A stretch of DNA of 64,000 nt from Saprospiraceae bacterium. Its GTDB lineage: Bacteria; Bacteroidota; Bacteroidia; Chitinophagales; Saprospiraceae. Below the pieces are notes generated by a model that was given only the letters and a program-made list of their open reading frames with translations, was not told where the DNA came from and ran no database searches. Shown here piece by piece: positions 58,265 to 64,000 of the stretch. Position 1 is the first letter of the stretch. Every line of letters begins with the position of its first letter. The translations under genes and the position numbers were made by a program. The stretch spans positions 62,001 through 126,000 of the forward strand of contig JADKAS010000004.1 in the NCBI GenBank assembly GCA_016715245.1, in the 5' to 3' direction.

Positions 58265-58486
58265 TCAGACCGCTGATGTACTATATGCCAGGACTTTATC
58301 CAAAGTTGATTTACTTGGAGAAAAGGTAACTTTTGGTAAAAAATTGTATCCGGACATCAATTCATAGTAGGATTCCAATAAACGACTGTCCTCTTCAAGC
58401 GCAAACTCAAACTCAAGTCGTGCAAAAAGGTCTAACTCGTTATAAATAAATGGAATAATGGGATAAAGAGTGTAATCGTGCTCCAT
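58265..58486 (-). CDS. Small conserved acidic protein, unknown function
   Basis: 73 residues. After PFIYNELDLFARLEFEFALEE comes DSRLLESYYELMSGYNFLPKV and a C-terminal SPSKSTLDKVLAYS. This ELDLFxRLEFE...YY.L...LPK pattern resembles a small group of short Bacteroidota proteins and the helical start of some anti-sigma factors, but there is no membrane helix. It stands alone between two AT-rich gaps. The coding call rests on its reading-frame quality and pattern. Confidence 0.6.
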   Translation of the reverse strand: MEHDYTLYPIIPFIYNELDLFARLEFEFALEEDSRLLESYYELMSGYNFLPKVTFSPSKSTLDKVLAYSTSAV

Positions 58487-58554
58487 ATAAAATATTTAGT
58501 GAATTATATTTGTATAACCCACATACCCCTTAAAATATTGTATAAAAAACAGAT

Positions 58555-58980
58555 TTATTTTACCCTGTACCAGGTTTGGGTTCTGCCTAGTAAAGAAATA
58601 CCAATATAACCTCTTACGTTGAGTTTGTCAGCTCCGTTAAAACTTACGTTGCAGTCGTACGTCTTCCCGTTTTTGGGGTCAAGAATCTGACCATCCGTGA
58701 ATGCGGCACCATCTTTTACCAAATCCCAAAGAATAACCATTCCCGTTATCGGTTTATTTTTTAAATTCCCTTTGCAGGAGTTACAATGGGTTGCCGTAGC
58801 GCCCGGTAAAAGTTTAATTACTTTACCCTTAAATTTACCGCCTTCTTCATAAATTTCTATATGTGATTTTTCACGTCCGTCCGCATCATCCACAGACTTC
58901 CAGATTCCTTTGATGGATTGTGCATGAACAGAGGCTAATGATATAAACATGGAAAAAATTAAAAACAACCTTGATATCAT
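58555..58980 (-). CDS. DUF2147 domain protein, secreted
   Basis: 141 residues from the ATG at 58980; upstream codons of the frame are not coding-like. The signal peptide ends after SVHAQ. The mature part is DUF2147: GIWKSVDDADGREKSHIEIYE, FKGKVIKLLPG, CNSCKGNLKNKPITGMVILWDL, a GQILDPKNGKTYDCN segment and GYIGISLLGRTQTWYRV. A CxxC (NSC) pair could bind metal. The family is periplasmic or secreted, often next to outer-membrane or lipid genes, with unknown role. Single gene. Confidence 0.85.
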   Translation of the reverse strand: MISRLFLIFSMFISLASVHAQSIKGIWKSVDDADGREKSHIEIYEEGGKFKGKVIKLLPGATATHCNSCKGNLKNKPITGMVILWDLVKDGAAFTDGQILDPKNGKTYDCNVSFNGADKLNVRGYIGISLLGRTQTWYRVK

Positions 58981-59070
58981 TTTAAAAAATTTATCTGTTA
59001 AAAAAAATTTTGCATGTAATAACAAACATGAAAACTTTCAATTGGTTTACAAATAAATAATATTTTCTTT

Positions 59071-59403
59071 TTACAATTCATCCAAAATACGCGGATGCCA
59101 GAATATTTTGTCAAAATCAAGAACTTTGTCATTTTTTACTTTTACACCCTCCTTTTCCAGTCTTTCCTGCATAACAGATGGAGGATTAAAAAACATTTTT
59201 CCGGATAAAAATCCTTCGCGATTGACAACCCTGTGCGCAGGTACAAATGCCCGCTCTTCCTTGAGATTATTGAGTGCCCAGCCAACCATTCTTGCAGAAC
59301 CCAGCGCCAGAAAGTCTGCAATAGCACCGTAGGTGGATACTCTGCCTTCAGGGATAAGACATGTCACATCATAAACCTGTTGAAAATAATGCCCGTCCTT
59401 CAT
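59071..59403 (-). CDS. Alkyltransferase-like protein (ATL, MGMT family) with Ala in place of the active Cys
   Basis: 110 residues from ATG 59403; the longer upstream frame to 59685 would run through the divergent gene and is unlikely. The MGMT DNA-binding fold is present: YDVTCLIPEGRVSTYGAIADFL, GSARMVGWALNNL and VPAHRVVNREG. Active MGMT enzymes have PCHR; here Cys is Ala (PAHR), as in alkyltransferase-like proteins that bind O6-alkylguanine and hand it to nucleotide excision repair or tune the alkylation response. The promoter is shared face-to-face with the TrpF-like gene. No active-site Cys nearby. Confidence 0.88.
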   Translation of the reverse strand: MKDGHYFQQVYDVTCLIPEGRVSTYGAIADFLALGSARMVGWALNNLKEERAFVPAHRVVNREGFLSGKMFFNPPSVMQERLEKEGVKVKNDKVLDFDKIFWHPRILDEL

Positions 59404-59410
59404 GAATTCT

Positions 59411-59430
59411 GTATTTTTGCACAAAAATAC
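59411..59430. promoter_or_regulatory. Divergent overlapping promoters in a 20-bp near-palindrome
   Basis: GTATTTTTGCACAAAAATAC is almost self-complementary. It has a + strand -7 box TATTTTTG (59412-59419) for the TrpF-like gene and a minus-strand -7 box TATTTTTG (59422-59429) for the ATL gene. On the minus strand a TTTG (59448-59451) lies 18 bases upstream as -33; the + strand has no clear -33. Both mRNA leaders would be about 10 bases. Confidence 0.6.
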
Positions 59431-59433
59431 AAT

Positions 59434-60030
59434 ATGGAAAGAGAAATCAAAGTAAAAATAAATGGTGTGTTTAATTTGACGGATGCACGTTACTTCGCTG
59501 CTGCAGGCGCTGATTATCTGGGCTTTTGTATAGATGAAAACAAACCGGATTTCTGCAATCATATTAAAATAAAAGAAATTATTTCCTGGCTTGAGGGTCC
59601 CGAATATGTCCTGGAGACGCAAAACCCTGTCTCTGATGAAAAAATATTTTTCTATAAAGAAGAAACCGGCATTCAGCATCTCCATATCAGTGAGAATATA
59701 CCTTTAATACCCTTAAGCGCTGATGTTAAAACATTTAAAGATATAGCCCCGGAGAATTGTACAGAGATGGCTCTTCATTCCATAGACTACCCTGTTTTCA
59801 AATCTTCCAAAAGTATAAAAGACATTCTGAAGTATGACCTCGAAAGAATACAAACGGTTTGCCAGTCAAAAGACTGTTTTCTTGACTTTATATGGGAAAA
59901 TGTCGAGGATATACTAGAAGTTCTGGATAAAACCGGCGCAAAAGGATTGGTTCTGCACGGAAGTGAAGAAATAAAAACAGGGTATAAAGACTTTGAATGG
60001 ATGGACGAAGTAATGGAAATGGTAAAATAA
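59434..60030 (+). CDS. TrpF-like (phosphoribosylanthranilate isomerase fold) protein, altered active site
   Basis: 198 residues from ATG 59434, just after the -7 box; longer upstream frames overlap the divergent gene. The N-terminus VKINGVFNLTDARYFAAAGADYLGFCID matches TrpF (KICGI...DA...aGAdyLGFIF) but the catalytic Cys is replaced by Asn (KING). The C-terminal phosphate site GSEEIKTGYKDFEWMDEV follows the pattern SGVExxPGxKD. No other trp genes are near. The loss of the general base suggests it is not a normal PRA isomerase. It precedes polA, 92 bases later. Confidence 0.65.
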   Translation: MEREIKVKINGVFNLTDARYFAAAGADYLGFCIDENKPDFCNHIKIKEIISWLEGPEYVLETQNPVSDEKIFFYKEETGIQHLHISENIPLIPLSADVKTFKDIAPENCTEMALHSIDYPVFKSSKSIKDILKYDLERIQTVCQSKDCFLDFIWENVEDILEVLDKTGAKGLVLHGSEEIKTGYKDFEWMDEVMEMVK

Positions 60031-60122
60031 ATTTTGATTAAAAAGAGCCCTTTACCATTAATTCTACTTTGGTCTATCAAGGAATAAAATTTACTTGTAC
60101 CTTTATCCGTAAAATAGAATGT

Positions 60123-62948
60123 ATGTCAGACAAAAAATTATTCCTTCTTGACGGCCATGCCCTTGTGTACCGCGCACATTTTGCCTTTATCAGCCGCCCT
60201 CTCATCAATTCAAAAGGTATGAATACTTCTGCTGTTGCCGGATTTTTGAGAACTCTGTGGGACTTAATGGTACATCAGAAACCAACACATATTGCTGTTG
60301 CTTTTGACCCGAAAGGAGGTACTTTCCGACATGAATATTTCCCGCAATATAAAGCCAACAGGGACGCACAACCGGAAGACATAACTTTTGCCATGCCTTA
60401 CATTCATAAGATTGTTGAAGGTTTTAAAATACCGGTAATCATGATTCCCAATTATGAGGCAGATGATGTCATCGGCACCGTGGCAAAGCAGGCAGAAAAA
60501 GAAGGATATACTGTGTACATGGTGACACCTGATAAAGATTATGCGCAACTTGTATCCGAAAATATATTTATGTATAAGCCGGGTCGTCAGGGTACAGGAG
60601 TTGATATTTTGGGTGTTCAAGAAATTCTCACGGAATGGGATATAAACAACGTAGATCAGGTCATAGATGTACTTGGTCTTCAGGGAGATAGTGTAGACAA
60701 TATACCGGGTGTTCCGGGTATAGGCCCAAAGACAGCAACCAAACTGCTTAAAGATTTTGGCAGTGTCGAAAATCTTTTGGCAAATACAGATAAACTTCAG
60801 GGGAAACTTAAAGAAAATATCGAAACATATAAGGATCAGGCCCTTCTTTCCAAAAGACTGGCTACGATCAATCTCGAAGTTCCCATTCAGTTTGATGCAA
60901 ATAAATATATCATTGATCCAATGGACAAGGATGCGCTGAGGGAAATATTTCAGGAACTTGAATTCAGAACCCTGGCTACACAAATTTTAGGAGGAGAGGA
61001 TGTTCCCACAGACAATAACCGAAGCGACGCAAGAAGGACCACGGTTGTTCAGACCAGTTTATTTGACACCGAAAATTCAGCTCCCTCCGAAAATAAACCT
61101 AAAGAATCTTCAGAAGATTATCAGATTGCGAAAAAAAATATAACCAACATAGATCATAATTATATCGTTGTCGAGGCTGAAAAAGATCTTCTTGATCTAA
61201 GAGACAGGCTGAATAAAGCAGAAAAAATAAGTTTTGATACAGAAACCACCGGCATTGATGCGCACTCTGCTCAATTGGTCGGTTTGGTTTTTTCACTCAA
61301 ACCCTATGAAGCTTATTACATTCCCGTACCCGCCAATCAGGATGAGGCCAAAAAAATAGCAGGAATCTTTAAGGAACCATTGGAAAACCCTTCCATCCCA
61401 AAAATAGGTCAGAACATCAAATACGATATGACCATCATGAAATGGTATGGTGTGGAATTGAACGGTGTTTTGTTTGATACCATGATAGCTCATTATCTGT
61501 GTGAACCTGATCTGAGGCATAAACTGGACTACCTGACGGAAACCTATCTTGATTACAAAATGGTACCTATTGAAGATCTGATAGGAAGGTCCGGCAAAAA
61601 TCAGCTATCCATGCGCGATATTGCCGTCGAAAAAGTAAAGGAATATGCCGGTGAGGATGCAGATTTGACACTACAGTTGTCTCCTGTTCTTTCAGGCATG
61701 CTGAAAGAAAACAAGTTGGACCACCTTTATGAAACCATTGAGGCACCCCTCATCAGAGTACTTTGTGATGTAGAATATGAAGGTGTAAGAATCAATGATA
61801 CATTTTTGCAGGTATATTCAAAAGAACTTGAAGGATTGATTATCCAAAAAGAACAGGAGATTTACAAAAATGCCGGTGTTCACTTTAATATTGCGTCTCC
61901 CAAACAGGTAGGAGAAGTATTGTTTGACCGTTTAAAAGTGCCCTATAAATGGAAAAAAACATCCACCGGACAATATTCTACTGATGTGGAAAAATTGACG
62001 GAACTGGCCGGTGAACACATCGTCATCGATTCTATTCTGGAGCACAGAAAATTCAGTAAACTGAAGTCAACCTACGTTGATGCCTTACCCCAAATGATCA
62101 ATGAAAAAACAGGCCGTATTCATACCAATTTTAATCAGGCGAGAGCAGCCACAGGCAGGTTAAGCAGCGAAAATCCAAACCTGCAGAACATTCCTATTAA
62201 AAATGAAGCAGGAAGAGAAATCAGAAAAGCTTTTATTCCAAGGGATGAAAACCATATATTGCTGGCTGCTGACTATTCTCAGATTGAACTGAGAATTATC
62301 GCACACGTAAGCAATGACACTTCTATGCTGGAGGCGTTCAGTATGGGTAATGATTTTCACAAAGCGACGGCTGCCAAGGTTTTTCAGGTTGATTTTGATA
62401 AAGTCACCCCTGACCAGAGAAGAAATGCAAAAACAGTAAATTTTTCAATCATTTACGGGGCAGGTGCGGTCAATTTATCGCGTCAGTTGGGCATTCCCAG
62501 AAAAGATGCTGCTACACTCATACAGCAATACTTTAATGAATTTAAGGGATTAAAAAGATATATGGAAGAAACCGTGGCTTTTGCCAGAGAAAACGGATAT
62601 GTACAAACACTCATGGGAAGAAGGCGGTATTTAAGAGATATCAACTCGCGAAACAGTCTTACGGCTTCAAATGCTGAAAGAGCCGCCATCAACACGCCCA
62701 TTCAGGGAAGTGCCGCCGATATGATAAAAATTGCCATGATCAACATTCACAAAGCTTTTCATGAAAATCAATTTTCTTCAAAGATGATCCTGCAGGTTCA
62801 TGACGAATTGATTTTTGATGTGTACAAACCGGAGCTGGAAAAAGTAAAACTTGTCATCGAAGACAAAATGAAACACGCCATTCCCAATCTTAATGTCCCG
62901 ATCCTGGTAGAAATGGGTACCGGTGAAAACTGGCTCGAAGCCCATTAA
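60123..62948 (+). CDS. polA: DNA polymerase I
   Basis: 941 residues from ATG 60123 (MSDKKLFLLDGHALVYRAHF, the usual start). All three parts are present: the 5'-nuclease (residues 1-290; DADDVIG-like EADDVIGT, VTPDKDYAQL, GDSVDNIPGVPGIGPKTA), the 3'-5' exonuclease with intact metal residues (SFDTETTGIDAHSAQLVGLV, NIKYDMTIMK, YAGEDADLTLQL), and the polymerase with motif A LLAADYSQIELRI, motif B RRNAKTVNFSIIYG and motif C QVHDELIFDV. It handles repair and Okazaki fragment processing. The gene converges with the serine hydrolase gene (44-base gap). Confidence 0.98.
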   Translation: MSDKKLFLLDGHALVYRAHFAFISRPLINSKGMNTSAVAGFLRTLWDLMVHQKPTHIAVAFDPKGGTFRHEYFPQYKANRDAQPEDITFAMPYIHKIVEGFKIPVIMIPNYEADDVIGTVAKQAEKEGYTVYMVTPDKDYAQLVSENIFMYKPGRQGTGVDILGVQEILTEWDINNVDQVIDVLGLQGDSVDNIPGVPGIGPKTATKLLKDFGSVENLLANTDKLQGKLKENIETYKDQALLSKRLATINLEVPIQFDANKYIIDPMDKDALREIFQELEFRTLATQILGGEDVPTDNNRSDARRTTVVQTSLFDTENSAPSENKPKESSEDYQIAKKNITNIDHNYIVVEAEKDLLDLRDRLNKAEKISFDTETTGIDAHSAQLVGLVFSLKPYEAYYIPVPANQDEAKKIAGIFKEPLENPSIPKIGQNIKYDMTIMKWYGVELNGVLFDTMIAHYLCEPDLRHKLDYLTETYLDYKMVPIEDLIGRSGKNQLSMRDIAVEKVKEYAGEDADLTLQLSPVLSGMLKENKLDHLYETIEAPLIRVLCDVEYEGVRINDTFLQVYSKELEGLIIQKEQEIYKNAGVHFNIASPKQVGEVLFDRLKVPYKWKKTSTGQYSTDVEKLTELAGEHIVIDSILEHRKFSKLKSTYVDALPQMINEKTGRIHTNFNQARAATGRLSSENPNLQNIPIKNEAGREIRKAFIPRDENHILLAADYSQIELRIIAHVSNDTSMLEAFSMGNDFHKATAAKVFQVDFDKVTPDQRRNAKTVNFSIIYGAGAVNLSRQLGIPRKDAATLIQQYFNEFKGLKRYMEETVAFARENGYVQTLMGRRRYLRDINSRNSLTASNAERAAINTPIQGSAADMIKIAMINIHKAFHENQFSSKMILQVHDELIFDVYKPELEKVKLVIEDKMKHAIPNLNVPILVEMGTGENWLEAH

Positions 62949-62992
62949 GCTGGTAATAAGCAACCTTCCTGTGCCGTTTTACCGTAGTTTGA

Positions 62993-64000
62993 TCAGGGAA
63001 GCAGTGCCTTATAGATTTCGTCCTGTAATTTTATTCTGTATTTTTTGACGTGCATAGAATTATTATCCATCGTTGGATAGGTTCGATTGGCAAGAAGCGT
63101 AAAAACTATCTGATTTTCAGGATCAGCAAATGTAACCGTGCCGGTAAACCCAAGATGACCGTATGTAGATGCAGGGGCCAGCTCTGACATGTTTTCGGTC
63201 TTTTTTGGGTTCAATTCCTTTAAATCAAAACCAAGACCACGACGGGTAGAACCATTGTACCTGGACGTAAAAAACTGAACCGTTTCAGGTTGAAAAAACC
63301 TGATGCCTCCGTAATGACCTCCATTTAGCAACATTTGCATAATCATGGTGGCTTCTGTAGCTGTTGAAAATAATCCGGCATTCCCGGCTACTCCTCCCAG
63401 CATGGCTGCTGACATATCATGAACCGTTCCGCGTATGACGGAATTTCTGAAATAATTGTCTACCTCAGACGGAGCAATCAAAGAAATAGGAATTTTTTCC
63501 AAAGGTTTGTATGCAGTATAATGTAAGTCGAGTGGCCGGTAAAAATTTTGGTCAACATATTCATCCAGTTTTTGTCTGGTAATTTCTTCTATGGTTTTTT
63601 GAACCAGAAAAAATCCCAGGTCACTATAGCGGTAGGATTTTCCGGAACGCAATTCACTATGATAAATTTTATACCAAATACTGTCCCTGTAATCCGTTCT
63701 TAAAAATAATTTTTCTGAAACCGGAATTGCAAAATCAGGAGAAAAATGTTGCCTGTAAAAATTAGTATCCGGCAAATACGTTTTATGTACTTTGACAAGA
63801 GTTTCTTTATGAAAGGGTATATACGCTCTAAGTCCGGCTTCATGGGCCAGAACTTCACCAAGCTCCATTTCCTCCTTATTGGTATGGATCAGGTCTGAAA
63901 TATAAAATTTTAATGGCCTTGTCAGGGACAATTTTTTTTCTTCATATAGTTTCATAGCCGCCAGGCTGGTGGACAAAATTTTTGTCAGAGAGGCTACGTC
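62993..64000 (-). CDS. Class C beta-lactamase-related serine hydrolase, N-terminus beyond the window
   Basis: About 335 visible residues on the minus strand. The frame is open through the window edge, so a start at 63976 is only apparent. At the edge DVASLTKI has the SxxK nucleophile; YSDLGFFL takes the place of the YxN motif; and YGHLGFTGT is the HxG-like motif. The segments YIPFHKETL and NRTYPTMDNNSM near the C-terminus match Bacteroidota proteins in which this domain follows a GH3 beta-N-acetylglucosaminidase, so the full gene may be about 1,000 residues. It would act in the envelope on muropeptides or similar. The fusion is inferred. Confidence 0.8.
   Translation of the reverse strand, partial: DVASLTKILSTSLAAMKLYEEKKLSLTRPLKFYISDLIHTNKEEMELGEVLAHEAGLRAYIPFHKETLVKVHKTYLPDTNFYRQHFSPDFAIPVSEKLFLRTDYRDSIWYKIYHSELRSGKSYRYSDLGFFLVQKTIEEITRQKLDEYVDQNFYRPLDLHYTAYKPLEKIPISLIAPSEVDNYFRNSVIRGTVHDMSAAMLGGVAGNAGLFSTATEATMIMQMLLNGGHYGGIRFFQPETVQFFTSRYNGSTRRGLGFDLKELNPKKTENMSELAPASTYGHLGFTGTVTFADPENQIVFTLLANRTYPTMDNNSMHVKKYRIKLQDEIYKALLP

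Noticed and set aside
59233..59433. N-terminal extension of the TrpF-like protein
   Set aside because: It overlaps the ATL gene on the other strand; the family start begins at 59434.
59404..59685. N-terminal extension of the ATL protein
   Set aside because: It runs through the shared promoter and the divergent gene, and the residues look non-coding (Phe/Ile/Tyr-rich).
60264..60983. 239-residue minus-strand frame inside polA
   Set aside because: Antisense shadow of a firmly identified gene; Cys/Phe/Ile-rich, no motif.
1..64000. CRISPR arrays, tRNA, rRNA, IS elements, prophage or integrase genes
   Set aside because: No regularly spaced repeats, no cloverleaf with CCA-like end, no rRNA sequence and no transposase or integrase motif noticed on either strand by eye.

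Overview
The window is AT-rich chromosomal DNA from a member of the phylum Bacteroidota. Three things show this directly: a gldK-gldL-gldM-gldN type IX secretion/gliding operon with a PorP/SprF gene upstream, secreted proteins ending in T9SS type A sorting domains, and many -7 boxes of the Bacteroidota form TAnnTTTG instead of sigma70 boxes. The mix (huge HYR-like T9SS protein with a dockerin-like module, DUF4270, DUF4290, DUF4199, DUF3108, CoaX) points towards Saprospiria/Chitinophagia-type lineages, but that placement is inference. I saw no rRNA, tRNA, CRISPR array, IS element, integrase or phage gene. The window is mostly housekeeping plus cell-surface genes and not an accessory island.

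Layout. 1-8068: a carbohydrate cluster for beta-1,3-glucan-type sugars (a GH94/GH149-like phosphorylase cut by the window start, a GH17 lipoprotein, a GH30 lipoprotein, a GPH-type sugar symporter and a cytoplasmic GH17-like protein). No SusC/SusD pair is in view. 8442-21005: mostly + strand genes for envelope and housekeeping functions (DUF3108, rhodanese lipoprotein, sterol-desaturase-like enzyme, beta-barrels, RarA, GT2 transferase, branching enzyme GlgB, RsmI-like methylase, DUF819 protein). 21110-26132: a minus-strand purH-coaX-OMP-TPR operon. 26338-33273: the minus-strand T9SS block porP then gldKLMN, and behind it a PhnP-like hydrolase with a small protein. 33609-35862: OMP, lipoprotein and Ppx/GppA phosphatase. 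36267-42937: two large T9SS cargo genes, an M43 metallopeptidase and a giant HYR/dockerin protein, each with its own upstream control region. 42992-52464: a degenerate arginase-fold protein divergent from a Glu/Leu dehydrogenase, an OmpA protein, RfaE2, Nif3, a zinc-ribbon coiled-coil protein, a TPR protein and an ALDH7-type dehydrogenase. 52613-58004: a small membrane protein and a minus-strand operon (glycogen synthase-like, DUF4270, glmS, DUF4290). 58265-64000: small proteins, an alkyltransferase-like protein divergent from a TrpF-like protein, polA, and the C-terminal part of a serine hydrolase cut by the window end.

How the genes work together. The first cluster reads as outer-surface cleavage (GH17, GH30), inner-membrane uptake (symporter) and phosphorolysis/hydrolysis in the cytoplasm. 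GldKLMN plus PorP form the core of the secretion motor and anchor complex that would export the two cargo proteins encoded 4-10 kb away. GlgB and the glycogen synthase-like protein suggest glycogen metabolism.

A recurrent oddity is that five genes carry single frameshifts. Four of these are one-base changes in homopolymer runs, which suggests sequence error more than decay. I did not find a clearly new multi-gene system. The best leads are a metal-site-less arginase-like protein (42992-43990), operator-like repeats in front of the two T9SS cargo genes, and a 20-bp near-palindrome that serves as two face-to-face -7 boxes (59411-59430).
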